Origin: Ectopseudomonas composti
GTDB taxonomy: Bacteria; Pseudomonadota; Gammaproteobacteria; Pseudomonadales; Pseudomonadaceae
Length of the DNA: 64,000 nucleotides
Direction of reading: 5' to 3'
Assembly: GCF_900115475.1 (NCBI RefSeq)
Contig: NZ_FOWP01000005.1
Location: forward strand, 310,001-374,000
The number at the start of each line of letters is the position of its first letter. The first letter of the stretch is position 1. The notes under the pieces are model-generated. The model was given only the letters and a program-made list of their open reading frames with translations, searched no databases and was not told the DNA's origin. The position numbers and the translations under genes were made by a program. This document shows, piece after piece, positions 19,277 to 28,102 of this stretch.

Positions 19277-19395
19277 TAGGATCTCTGTTTTCGCGCGCAG
19301 AATGGGCAAATGTTTGGCAAACTTCGGTGAATGCGCACGGTCAGTGTGCCATACGCCCTCCCTGGATAGATAAGAACAAGCGAGACAATCATCGA

Positions 19396-22300
19396 ATGGA
19401 CGTCCCAATGTCGAATGAGTCCGCAATGGACGAAAAAGGTTTTCGCCGAATTCTCAACCGAAACGTTGGGCTGCCGCTTGGGCTGGGCGTGGTTGGCGCA
19501 TTGTGCTTTGCGGTGCTGATCGGCTACCTGCTCACCGTGATTCGCTGGGTCGAACACACCGACCAGGTACTCAATCGGGCCAGTGAGATCTACAAGCTGA
19601 CGCTTGATATGGAAACCGGCATGCGTGGTTTCCTGCTCAGTGGTGAAGAGGACTACCTCGCGCCCTACGAGCAGGCACGGGGCAAGTTTCGTCCGCAGAC
19701 CGAGCAGCTCATCGACATGGTTTCTGACAACCCGCCGCAGGTGCAGCGTCTCGAGCGACTGCTGGCCATGCAGGATCAGTGGGATGTTTATGCTCAGGAA
19801 GTCATTGGCAACCGCCGCAACGGCGGCAACTTCATGGCAGAAGTCGGGCGTGGTCGCGGCAAGAATCTCACCGATGGCATGCGCCGGGAGCTCGATACCT
19901 TCATCAACAGCGAGCGTGAGCTGCGCCAGCAGCGCAATGCTGAAGTAAGCAACACCACGCTCTGGGGGGCCGGCATTTACCTGGTGGTCAGCATCCTGTT
20001 CAGTGCCTTGTTGGCGCTGTTCGGTCGCCGCGAGCTGATGAACCTCTCGCAGACCTATTCCCAGGCCATGGCCAAGCAGGCCGACTATGCCGGCGAGCAG
20101 CGTCGTCGTGCGTGGCTGGGTGATGGCCAGACTCAGTTGGCGGAGCGACTTCTAGGTCAGCCGCACGTGCAGCAGCTGGCGGATCGCTCCCTGGAGTTCT
20201 TTGCTGATTATCTCGGTTGCGTGGTCGCGGCTCTGTACCTGCGTGACGCGCAGACCGGCGACCTGAAACGAGTTGCCGGCTATGGCTTCAGCGAGGATGC
20301 CAGCCTCAAGGAGCACTTCTATCGCGGTGAGGGCCTGATCGGGCAAGCCGCCCGCGGTCGTCGTCTGGTCTGTCTGGACAACCTGCCCGCGGATTACATC
20401 AAGGTCGCCTCGAGTCTGGGTGAGGGGCTGCCGGTTAGCGTCGCCCTGGTACCGTTGCAGTCGGAAGACCGCGTCAACGGTGTGGTCGAGCTGGCCTTTA
20501 TGCGCGCCCTGGAGCCGCGCGAGCGCGAGTTCCTCGAAGCCATTGCCAGCAGCGTTGGCACGGCGCTGGAAGCTGCCCGTTATCGCAATCGCCTGCAGGA
20601 GGTGCTGGCTGAAACGCAGCAGCTCAACGAGGAGTTGCAGACCCAGCAGGAGGAACTGCGCGCCGCCAACGAGGAACTGGAACAGCAGGCCCGCGTGCTC
20701 AAGGAGTCCCAGGCGCACCTGGAAACCCAGCAGGCCGAGCTCGAACAGACCAACGAGAAGCTCTCCGAGCAGGCTCAGACATTGGCTGACCAGCGCGACG
20801 AGCTGGATCAGCGCAACACCACCCTCGGGCGTATCCAGGCGCAACTGGAAGAGCGCGCCGAAGAGTTGCAACGCGCCAGTCGCTACAAGTCCGAATTCCT
20901 CGCCAACATGAGCCACGAGCTGCGCACTCCACTGAACAGCTCGCTGATCCTTGCCAAGTTGCTGGCAGAAAACGCCAACGGCAACCTCAGCGACGAACAG
21001 GTGAAGTTCGCCGAGTCGATCTACTCAGCGGGCAATGATCTGCTCAACCTGATCAACGACATTCTCGACATCGCCAAGGTCGAAGCCGGCAAGCTCGAAG
21101 TACGCCCCGAGCGTACGCCGCTGGCGAGCATGCTCGAAGGCCTGCGTGATGTGTTCGTCCCGCTGGCTGGCGAGCGCAGTCTGAGTTTTGTCATCGAGCA
21201 GCAGGGCGAGCTGCCGCAGGTGTTGTTCACAGACCGCCAGCGCGCCGAGCAGATCCTGCGCAACCTGCTGTCCAATGCCTTCAAGTTCACCGACCGCGGC
21301 GGTGTGACTCTCAGCGTGTCACGTCAGGACGATAATTATCTGGCGTTCGCCGTGCGTGACACCGGCATCGGTATCGCTGCGGACCAGCAGCAGGCGATCT
21401 TCGATGCTTTCCGCCAGGCCGATGGCACCACCAATCGTCGTTATGGCGGTACCGGCCTGGGGCTTTCCATCTCGCGTGACCTTGCCGGCCTGCTTGGTGG
21501 CTCCATCATGGTCAGCAGCGTGCCAGGTGAGGGCAGTACCTTCACCCTGCTGCTGCCTGAGCGTATGGCCGACGCTGGCGCACCGAGCAAACCACCGCTG
21601 GCTGTCGTGGTGCCTACAGCGCCTGTAGCTCCTGTCACCGCAGCTGTGGCGGCGCCGATGCCAAGGCTGTCGGCACCATTCGCCGATGATCGGGAGCACC
21701 TGAGCGAGCGCCGCGGGCGCCGCGTGCTGGTGGTTGAGGACGAGGTCCGCTTCGCCCGTATCCTCTTCGATCTGGCCCATGAGTTGGGCTATGCCTGTCT
21801 GGTTGCCACCTGCGCCGACGAAGGTCTGGAACTGGCGCGGCAGTACCGTCCGGACGCCATCCTGCTCGACATGCGCCTGCCCGATGGCTCCGGTCTCGGT
21901 GTGCTGCAGAGTCTGAAGGATGACGCGCTTACTCGTCACATCCCGGTTCACGTGGTCTCGGTCGAGGACCAGAGCGAGGCCGCGTTGCATCTGGGGGCGG
22001 TTGGTTATGCGCTCAAACCCACCAGCCGCGATCAGCTCAAGGATGTCTTCGGCAAGCTCGAGGCCAAGCTCAATCAGCAGGTCAAACGCGTGCTGCTGGT
22101 CGAGGACGACCCGCTGCAACGCGATAGCGTTGCCCGCCTGATCAGCGACGAAGACATCGAAATCACCGCCGTTGCCCTGGCCGGCGAAGCGCTGGAGAGG
22201 CTGCGCGACACGGTATTCGACTGCATGATCATCGACCTCAAGTTGCCCGACATGCTCGGCAACGAGCTGTTGCGACGCATGGCCGAGGAGGACATCTGCT

Positions 22301-22899
22301 CGTTCCCGCCGGTGATCGTCTACACCGGGCGTAACCTGACCCGCGACGAAGAAGCCGAGCTGCTCAAATACTCGCGCTCGATCATCATCAAGGGCGCTCG
22401 CTCGCCGGAGCGCCTGCTCGACGAAGTGACCCTGTTCCTGCACAAGGTCGAGGCCGAACTGTCCAGCGAGCACCAGCGCATGCTCAAGACCGCGCGCAGC
22501 CGCGACAAGCTGTTCGAGGGGCGCCGCCTGCTGCTGGTCGACGATGACGTGCGCAACATCTTTGCCCTGTCCAGTGCGCTGGAGCAGAAGGGTGCCGCGG
22601 TCGAAGTCGCCCGCAACGGTCACGAGGCACTGGCCAAACTGAGAGAGCACGAAGACATCGACCTAGTGTTGATGGACGTGATGATGCCGGAGATGGACGG
22701 CTACGAGGCCACCCGGCAGATTCGCCTGGAACCGCGCTGGAAGAACCTGCCGATCATTGCGGTCACGGCCAAGGCGATGAAGGATGATCAGGAGCGTTGC
22801 CGCGAAGTCGGCGCCAATGACTACCTGGCCAAACCCATCGACCTGGATCGTCTGTTCTCCCTGATCCGGGTGTGGATGCCCAAGCTGGAGCGTCTTTGA
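19396..22899 (+). CDS. CHASE3-GAF hybrid histidine kinase with three receivers
   Basis: About 1167 residues. Two membrane helices (about 28-48 and 191-211) bracket a periplasmic CHASE3-type helical sensor; a GAF domain (about 245-395) and a long Gln/Glu-rich coiled coil (400-490) follow. The kinase has MSHELRTPL (His near residue 507) and an ATPase domain with [12 protein letters not shown]. Three receivers come last: VVEDEVRF with [19 protein letters not shown] with [19 protein letters not shown] with [11 protein letters not shown]. The ATG at 19408 and a GTG at 19327 are alternative starts. It leads an operon with cheR, cheB and another kinase; the signal sensed is unknown. Confidence 0.9.
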   Translation: MDVPMSNESAMDEKGFRRILNRNVGLPLGLGVVGALCFAVLIGYLLTVIRWVEHTDQVLNRASEIYKLTLDMETGMRGFLLSGEEDYLAPYEQARGKFRPQTEQLIDMVSDNPPQVQRLERLLAMQDQWDVYAQEVIGNRRNGGNFMAEVGRGRGKNLTDGMRRELDTFINSERELRQQRNAEVSNTTLWGAGIYLVVSILFSALLALFGRRELMNLSQTYSQAMAKQADYAGEQRRRAWLGDGQTQLAERLLGQPHVQQLADRSLEFFADYLGCVVAALYLRDAQTGDLKRVAGYGFSEDASLKEHFYRGEGLIGQAARGRRLVCLDNLPADYIKVASSLGEGLPVSVALVPLQSEDRVNGVVELAFMRALEPREREFLEAIASSVGTALEAARYRNRLQEVLAETQQLNEELQTQQEELRAANEELEQQARVLKESQAHLETQQAELEQTNEKLSEQAQTLADQRDELDQRNTTLGRIQAQLEERAEELQRASRYKSEFLANMSHELRTPLNSSLILAKLLAENANGNLSDEQVKFAESIYSAGNDLLNLINDILDIAKVEAGKLEVRPERTPLASMLEGLRDVFVPLAGERSLSFVIEQQGELPQVLFTDRQRAEQILRNLLSNAFKFTDRGGVTLSVSRQDDNYLAFAVRDTGIGIAADQQQAIFDAFRQADGTTNRRYGGTGLGLSISRDLAGLLGGSIMVSSVPGEGSTFTLLLPERMADAGAPSKPPLAVVVPTAPVAPVTAAVAAPMPRLSAPFADDREHLSERRGRRVLVVEDEVRFARILFDLAHELGYACLVATCADEGLELARQYRPDAILLDMRLPDGSGLGVLQSLKDDALTRHIPVHVVSVEDQSEAALHLGAVGYALKPTSRDQLKDVFGKLEAKLNQQVKRVLLVEDDPLQRDSVARLISDEDIEITAVALAGEALERLRDTVFDCMIIDLKLPDMLGNELLRRMAEEDICSFPPVIVYTGRNLTRDEEAELLKYSRSIIIKGARSPERLLDEVTLFLHKVEAELSSEHQRMLKTARSRDKLFEGRRLLLVDDDVRNIFALSSALEQKGAAVEVARNGHEALAKLREHEDIDLVLMDVMMPEMDGYEATRQIRLEPRWKNLPIIAVTAKAMKDDQERCREVGANDYLAKPIDLDRLFSLIRVWMPKLERL

Positions 22900-23708
22900 T
22901 GCCTGACGAAATCGAGCTGCGCCTGCTGATCGAGGCGATTTACCTGCGTTACAGCTACGACTTTCGCGATTACTCGAAAGCCTCGCTCAAGCGCCGTGTG
23001 CGCCAGGCGCAGGCTCAGCTCGACTGCTCGACCATCTCGGCGTTGCAGGAGCGCATCCTGCACGAGCCGCAAGCGTTCATGCAGTTGCTGCAGTACCTCA
23101 CCATCCCGGTCAGCGAGATGTTCCGTGACCCCGAGTACTTCCTCGCCCTGCGCGAACAAGTAGTACCGCTGCTGCACACCTATCCGTCGCTGAAGATCTG
23201 GGTGGCCGGCTGCAGCACCGGCGAAGAGGTGTATTCCCTGGCCATCCTGCTGCACGAGGAAGGCCTGCTGGAGCGCACCATGATCTACGCCACCGACATC
23301 AACCCGCACTCGCTGGAGAAGGCCGAGCAGGGCATCTTTGCCCTCGACCACCTGCGTACCTACACCCAGAACTACCAGCTCTCCGGCGGCAAGCGAGCGT
23401 TCTCCGACTACTACTCGGCGGCCTACGACCGGGTACTGTTCGACAAGTTTCTGCGCGCCAACGTGACCTTCGCCGATCACAGCCTGGCCACCGACAGCGT
23501 CTTCGCCGAGACCCATCTGGTGTCGTGCCGCAACGTGCTGATCTACTTCAACCGCGACTTGCAGGATCGCGCGCTTGGCCTGTTCCACGACTCTCTCTGC
23601 CACCGTGGTTTTCTCGGCCTGGGCAGCAAGGAAAGTCTGGATTTCTCCGCCTATGCCCGGCAGTTCGAAGCGGTGTCGCGGCCTGAGCGGATTTTTCGCA
23701 AGCGATGA
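22899..23708 (+). CDS. cheR: CheR-type protein-glutamate methyltransferase
   Basis: A 269-residue SAM-dependent methyltransferase. The N-terminal helical part contains DFRDYSKASLKRRVRQAQ; the catalytic domain has FRDPEYF, the SAM loop WVAGCSTGEEVYSLAI, ATDINPHSLEKA and CRNVLIYFNRDLQ. The start overlaps the kinase stop (TGATG). CheR enzymes normally methylate chemoreceptors, but no chemoreceptor, CheA or CheW gene is near, so the target here is open; the CHASE3-containing coiled-coil kinase is a possible substrate. Confidence 0.92.
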   Translation: MPDEIELRLLIEAIYLRYSYDFRDYSKASLKRRVRQAQAQLDCSTISALQERILHEPQAFMQLLQYLTIPVSEMFRDPEYFLALREQVVPLLHTYPSLKIWVAGCSTGEEVYSLAILLHEEGLLERTMIYATDINPHSLEKAEQGIFALDHLRTYTQNYQLSGGKRAFSDYYSAAYDRVLFDKFLRANVTFADHSLATDSVFAETHLVSCRNVLIYFNRDLQDRALGLFHDSLCHRGFLGLGSKESLDFSAYARQFEAVSRPERIFRKR

Positions 23709-24316
23709 GCAGCCAACGGATCAATCTGCGTGGTCAGGTTCGTGCTCCTCTACAGGTGCTGCTGATCGGCGCATCAGCCGGTGGCGTCGAGGCGCTGTTG
23801 AGCCTGCTCGAAGACCTGCCCCCGGATTACCGGTTGCCGGTGGTGTGCCTGCTGCATCAGCCGGATCGCAACGACAGCCTGCTCGCTGACTTGCTGCAGC
23901 GGCGCCTGAAGCTGTCCACCAAGGAAGCCGAGGACAAGGAATACCTGCGCGCTGGCATGGTCTACGTGGCGCCCGCCGGCTACCACCTGTCCATCGAGAC
24001 CGACCGCAGCTTCTCCCTCAGCCGCGAGGAACCGCGGCATTTCTCGCGGCCGTCCATCGATATTCTTTTCGAGTCCGCAGCCGATGCCTATGGCGAGCAG
24101 TTGGCCGCTGCCTTGCTCACCGGTGCCAACGAGGATGGCGCAGTCGGTATGCTGGCGATCAAACAGGCCGGTGGCCTGACCCTGGTGCAGGACCCTGCCG
24201 ACGCTCAGGTGCCCACCATGCCAAATGCAGCCCTGGCGCTGCTGAAACCGGATTTTCTCCTGTCTATCAATGCCATGCGCCTGCTGCTGGCCGAACTGGA
24301 TGCCCTGCTATGCTGA
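23705..24316 (+). CDS. cheB: Stand-alone CheB methylesterase domain
   Basis: A 203-residue methylesterase lacking the usual N-terminal receiver. The catalytic set is visible: Ser in LIGASAGGVEAL (near residue 23), His in CLLHQPDR (near residue 48) and Asp in LTGANEDGAVGM (near residue 145). It overlaps cheR by four bases and the next kinase by seven. With cheR it forms a reversible methylation pair whose substrate is probably not a classical chemoreceptor. Without a receiver, its activity cannot be controlled by phosphorylation in cis. Confidence 0.92.
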   Translation: MSSQRINLRGQVRAPLQVLLIGASAGGVEALLSLLEDLPPDYRLPVVCLLHQPDRNDSLLADLLQRRLKLSTKEAEDKEYLRAGMVYVAPAGYHLSIETDRSFSLSREEPRHFSRPSIDILFESAADAYGEQLAAALLTGANEDGAVGMLAIKQAGGLTLVQDPADAQVPTMPNAALALLKPDFLLSINAMRLLLAELDALLC

Positions 24317-25497
24317 GGAAGATTGAAGCCAAGGTATTGATCGTCGACGATCTGCCGGAAAACCTGCTGGCCCTGAGCTCGCTGATTCAGACCGAGGATC
24401 GGACCATCTTCCAGGCCAGCAGCGCCGATGAAGCACTGTCGCTGTTGCTCGAGCACGAGTTCGCGCTGGCCATTCTCGACGTCAAGATGCCGGGCATGAA
24501 CGGCTTCGAGTTGGCCGAGCTGATGCGCGGCACGGAGAAGACCAAGCACATTCCGATCATCTTCGTCAGCGCTGTCGGCCGTGACATGGACTACGCCTTC
24601 CGCGGCTACGAGAGCGGCGCGGTGGACTTCCTGCACAAGCCGTTGTCGCCCTTCGAGGTGCGCAGCAAGGTGGCGATGTTCGTCGAGCTGTACCGCCATC
24701 GCAAGGCGCTGAGCATGCAGCTGGAGGTGGTCGAGGCCGCGCGTCGTGAGCAGGAGGCCTTGCTCGCCGAGCTGCGCGAGACCCAGGGCGAGTTGCAGAA
24801 AGCGGTGGCGATGCGTGACGTGTTCATGTCCATCGCCTCGCATGAACTGCGCACGCCACTCAACGGCCTGATCCTCGACGTGCAGCTGCGTCGGCTGCGT
24901 CTGGAACAGGGCCGCGTGGATGCCTTCACCCCGGACAAACTGCAAGAGATGGTCGCCCGTGACGAGCGCCAGATCCGTAGCCTGAGTCGTCTGATCGACG
25001 ACATGCTGGATGTTTCGCGCATTCGTACCGGCAAGCTTTCCGTGCGCCCTGAGCCGGGTGATCTTGGCGTGCTTGCCGGCAATGTGGTGGAGAGCCTGGC
25101 GGCGCAGTTCAGCAATACCGGCAGCCATCTCGATTTGCACGTCGATGGTCCGGCGCCGGTGATGATGGATGAGTTCCGCATCGAGCAGGTGTTGGCCAAC
25201 CTGCTGACCAACGCCCTGCGTTATGGCGATGGCAAGCCGGTATCGGTGCGGGTGCGGGTGGACGGCGACAGAGTGCGTGCCGAGGTTCGTGATCAGGGCC
25301 TGGGTATTTCCGAGGCCGATCAGCAGCGGGTGTTTGAGCAGTTCGAGCGAGTTTCCGGTAACAGCGTCGCCCAGGGTCTTGGTCTCGGCCTGTTCATCAG
25401 CGAGCAGATCGTCCAGGCCCATGAAGGCCGCATCGAGCTGAGCAGCCACCTTGGCGAGGGCTCCTGCTTCAGCGTCGTGCTTCCGCTGCGCAACTGA
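24310..25497 (+). CDS. Receiver-histidine kinase (response regulator fused to kinase)
   Basis: A 395-residue soluble protein. The N-terminal receiver has LIVDDLPENL, Asp57 in AILDVKMPGMNG and Lys in FLHKPLSP; a coiled coil (about 130-165) leads to the kinase with [14 protein letters not shown] (His178) and an ATPase with LANLLTNALRYGDG, DQGLGI and LGLGLFISEQIV. No membrane segment. This receiver-first arrangement suits a phosphorelay downstream of the hybrid kinase encoded first in the operon. It is the last gene of the operon. Confidence 0.92.
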   Translation: MLRKIEAKVLIVDDLPENLLALSSLIQTEDRTIFQASSADEALSLLLEHEFALAILDVKMPGMNGFELAELMRGTEKTKHIPIIFVSAVGRDMDYAFRGYESGAVDFLHKPLSPFEVRSKVAMFVELYRHRKALSMQLEVVEAARREQEALLAELRETQGELQKAVAMRDVFMSIASHELRTPLNGLILDVQLRRLRLEQGRVDAFTPDKLQEMVARDERQIRSLSRLIDDMLDVSRIRTGKLSVRPEPGDLGVLAGNVVESLAAQFSNTGSHLDLHVDGPAPVMMDEFRIEQVLANLLTNALRYGDGKPVSVRVRVDGDRVRAEVRDQGLGISEADQQRVFEQFERVSGNSVAQGLGLGLFISEQIVQAHEGRIELSSHLGEGSCFSVVLPLRN

Positions 25498-25499
25498 TC

Positions 25500-25547
25500 G
25501 TGCAAATTGCACGTGTCGGAATTCATGCATCTTGCAAAGTGCATGCA
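25500..25547 (+). promoter_or_regulatory. TGCA-N3-TGCA palindromes, probable AlgB upstream sites
   Basis: GTGCAAATTGCAC (25500-25512) is a perfect palindrome about 100 bases before a sigma-54 promoter. TGCATCTTGCA (25526-25536), TGCAAAGTGCA (25533-25543) and TGCATGCA (25540-25547) follow. The same pattern recurs ahead of the sigma-54 promoter at 29614, on the other side of algB. The enhancer-binding protein most likely to use them is AlgB. Confidence 0.65.
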
Positions 25548-25609
25548 GAAGGCAATTTGATATTTATTTAATATATTGATTTATAAGGATATTTTTAACA
25601 ATTAGATGT

Positions 25610-25625
25610 TGGCATGAGCGCTGCA
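25610..25625 (+). promoter_or_regulatory. Sigma-54 promoter of the small-protein operon
   Basis: TGGCATGAGCGCTGCA has GG and GC separated by exactly ten bases and fits the TGGCAY-N5-YTGCA consensus. It lies 48 bases ahead of the gene at 25674, in an AT-rich setting unlike the flanking coding DNA. Confidence 0.8.
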
Positions 25626-25673
25626 GAATCAGTCATGTAAGCCCCCCGACTGACCTGCTGATGGAGAAGCGTC

Positions 25674-25985
25674 ATGAACATCGTCCGAATGAGCCTGTTT
25701 TGCGTCGCTGCATTGCTGGTCAACGGGGCTTACGCCAAAGATTTCACGGGCTCGGCTGGGGCCATTGCCAAGACGGCTGAGTTCACCCTCACCAACTCGC
25801 CGGTGTGGGAGTCCCGTGTCGGTGTGCTGCAGGAAGGTTCTGCTGAACTGCGCACCCAGCCCACCCGCGCTGTCGGCACCATCGGTGACGATGCTCAGTG
25901 GTTGCGTATTTCCGACGATGGCGACACCGGTACCGCCAACCGTGAGCCGCGCCCAGCCAACAGCACCCCGCGCTGGGTGTTCTGA
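25674..25985 (+). CDS. Small exported protein of unknown function
   Basis: A 103-residue protein with a signal peptide (MNIVRMSLFCVAALLVNGAYA). The mature part has no recognised domain and is rich in Thr, Pro and Arg toward its end, which reads NREPRPANSTPRWVF. GGAG precedes the ATG by eight bases. It is the first gene after the sigma-54 promoter at 25610 and is followed after 18 bases by a second small gene. Envelope location and AlgB control are inferred from the signal peptide and the promoter. Confidence 0.75.
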   Translation: MNIVRMSLFCVAALLVNGAYAKDFTGSAGAIAKTAEFTLTNSPVWESRVGVLQEGSAELRTQPTRAVGTIGDDAQWLRISDDGDTGTANREPRPANSTPRWVF

Positions 25986-26003
25986 CCGACAAGGAGTCTC
26001 GCC

Positions 26004-26189
26004 ATGTCCAGAAGTGCCATCCTGTTGTTGATCATGACCCTTTCGAGCCTCGCCTTGCTGTGGCTGAGCCCCGGCTTGGAAGAGCGTTTCACCCTGCTGC
26101 TCAAGGGCGCCGGCCTGGTCTTCGGCCTGGGCTTTCTGATTGCGCTGATGGCTGGGCGCCGTATCAAGTTCGATCCGGTACTGCGCTGA
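26004..26189 (+). CDS. Small two-helix membrane protein
   Basis: A 61-residue protein made almost entirely of two hydrophobic helices (about residues 4-22 and 31-50) separated by SPGLEERF and ending GRRIKFDPVLR. An AAGGAG site precedes the ATG. It is co-directional with the small exported protein and followed by a strong terminator, so the two form a short operon under the sigma-54 promoter. No function is known to me. Confidence 0.75.
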   Translation: MSRSAILLLIMTLSSLALLWLSPGLEERFTLLLKGAGLVFGLGFLIALMAGRRIKFDPVLR

Positions 26190-26221
26190 GCTTGTAGCGC
26201 CTACAGCAAGACGCCTGAAGC

Positions 26222-26252
26222 GAAAAACGCCGCGAAGATCGCGGCGTTTTTT
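26222..26252. terminator. Bidirectional terminator between the small-protein operon and kinB
   Basis: AAAACGCCGCGA pairs with TCGCGGCGTTTT (12 bp around a short AGA centre), with A and T tracts on either side. Genes converge here, so it can serve both. Confidence 0.92.
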
Positions 26253-26292
26253 ATTGTTCGAGGTGTATTGGCTGGCGTTAAGCCGTAAGGCG

Positions 26293-28089
26293 TCACACTG
26301 GCAGGCTGAAGTAGAAGGTGGTGCCTTCGCCTGGGCGCGAATGCACGCTGAGTCGGCCGCCATGCAGTTGCACGATCTCCCGAGCCAGGGCCAGGCCCAG
26401 ACCGACGCCACCTTTGCGCCGGCCCACCTGGACGAAGGGCTCGAAGATTCGCGCCTGCTGCTCGAAGGGGATGCCTTCGCCCTGGTCCTGTACGCTGACG
26501 ATCACCTGCTCGTCATGGCGGCGTACCTGCAGCCGTACCGTGTCGCCCGGATTGCTATAGCGCAGGGCGTTGTCGGTCAGGTTGGCGAGCAATCGTTCCA
26601 GCTGTGCGCTGTCGAGGTTGAGGTGCGGTAGCGGTTCGTGGATATCGCAGACCAGTGTCACCTCCCGCTCCCCGGCTTTTTCGGCGAAGCGCTGCGGCAT
26701 TTGCTGAACGAGTTCGCCGAGGTCGCAGGGGCGGCGCTGCAGGGTCTGTACGCCGTTCTGGTAGCGCGAGAAGTTGAGCAGATCGTCGATCAGTTGCACC
26801 AGGCGATGCATTTCCTCGTCGACGGTACGTATCAACTCCTGTTCGCGTCCGCCTGATGGCAGCGTGATGCGCTCGCGTAACAGGCTGAAGGCCATGTGCA
26901 TGCCGGTGATCGGCGTGCGCAGCTCGTGGGATGCGCGCAGGATGAATTCGCTGCGCACTCTCTCGAAGGCGCGTTGTTTGGTGACGTCACGCAGCACCAT
27001 GACGGCCCCCACGCTGCCACCCTCGCTCACCTGCACCGGTGTCAGGGCCCAGGCCAGCACCCTGGTTTCCCCGTCACGTTCGATCTGCAGGTCGGCCGGC
27101 GGCTCCTGCAGCAGCTCGCCTGCCAGTACCTGACGCAGCGCTTCGTCCACCGAGTGTTCGGGTAGCAGTGGACCAATCGGCTGGCCCTGTATATCGGTAT
27201 GCCGAGACAGCTGGCGCAGCGCCACTGGGTTGGCGTGCTCGATGTTGCCTTCGGCATCGAGAATGATCAGGCCATCGTCGATGCTGTCGAGCACCGCCTT
27301 CAGTCGGCCCTCGCTGCTGAGCAACTGGTTGAGATTGCTCGAGTGGTATTCGCGCAGGGCTTCGGTCATCAGACCGAAGCGGCGGCTCAGCACCGCCAGT
27401 TCGAGCACTGGAGAGACCGGCAGTACCACGTCGTATCGACCACGGCCGATCTGGTCGGCAGCGCGCGCCAGCATGTCGATGGGAGCGCCGAAGCGGCGCG
27501 CGATGCCGTGGGCGGTAAGTACACCGATCGCCAGCACTGCCAGGCCGATCAGTACCAGCAGCCCGGCGATCAGCTGTGAGCGCTCGCCGGCCTTGCTCTC
27601 GGCGGCGATGACCCATTCCACGACCTGGTCCTGCTGTTCCAGCAGGTGGTCACGAAGGCGCTGGAAGGCGTCGGTGAAGGGTTTGTAGGTGCCCAGGCCG
27701 TGAGGCGTTTCACCAGGCGGGGTGCCGTTGCTGGCTGCCTTTTCCATCTCGTCGTAAAGCGTTGCGGCCCGTTCCATTGCGCGTATGTAATCGGCACCGA
27801 GGTTGGCGTTGATCCCTTCCTCGAAGGTGGCGCGGAACGATTGGCGAATGGTCTGGAGGCGCTGCGGGTCAGGCTCCTTGTCGATCAGTACGATCAGCTC
27901 GTCGCCCAGGTGCTGACGCAGCTTCTGGCCGATCTGCACGGCATCGAAGCCGCGCTGGATCAGGTCGCTCTGGCTGCGCGCCATCTGCGTCACGCTGAAG
28001 AGGCCGAGTAGCAGGCCGAGCAGCGCCACGGTGATCAGTGCGGAGATGCTAAGGAACAGTCGCGTGCGAAGCTTCATCGACAGCTTCAT
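26293..28089 (-). CDS. kinB: Sensor histidine kinase KinB
   Basis: A 598-residue inner-membrane kinase, partner of AlgB. Two helices (about residues 8-32 and 172-195) enclose a periplasmic helical sensor; HAMP (about 196-250), PAS (about 255-375), HisKA with RASHELRTPITGM (His388) and an ATPase ending in GVGLGLALAREIVQLHGG follow. The opening MKLRTRLFLSISALITV and the FERVRSEF linker are as in P. aeruginosa KinB. In that species KinB restrains AlgB and alginate production. Thirteen bases separate it from algB upstream on the same strand. An inner ATG at 28077 is an alternative start. Confidence 0.95.
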   Translation of the reverse strand: MKLSMKLRTRLFLSISALITVALLGLLLGLFSVTQMARSQSDLIQRGFDAVQIGQKLRQHLGDELIVLIDKEPDPQRLQTIRQSFRATFEEGINANLGADYIRAMERAATLYDEMEKAASNGTPPGETPHGLGTYKPFTDAFQRLRDHLLEQQDQVVEWVIAAESKAGERSQLIAGLLVLIGLAVLAIGVLTAHGIARRFGAPIDMLARAADQIGRGRYDVVLPVSPVLELAVLSRRFGLMTEALREYHSSNLNQLLSSEGRLKAVLDSIDDGLIILDAEGNIEHANPVALRQLSRHTDIQGQPIGPLLPEHSVDEALRQVLAGELLQEPPADLQIERDGETRVLAWALTPVQVSEGGSVGAVMVLRDVTKQRAFERVRSEFILRASHELRTPITGMHMAFSLLRERITLPSGGREQELIRTVDEEMHRLVQLIDDLLNFSRYQNGVQTLQRRPCDLGELVQQMPQRFAEKAGEREVTLVCDIHEPLPHLNLDSAQLERLLANLTDNALRYSNPGDTVRLQVRRHDEQVIVSVQDQGEGIPFEQQARIFEPFVQVGRRKGGVGLGLALAREIVQLHGGRLSVHSRPGEGTTFYFSLPV

Positions 28090-28102
28090 GGAGATCCCGT
28101 GG

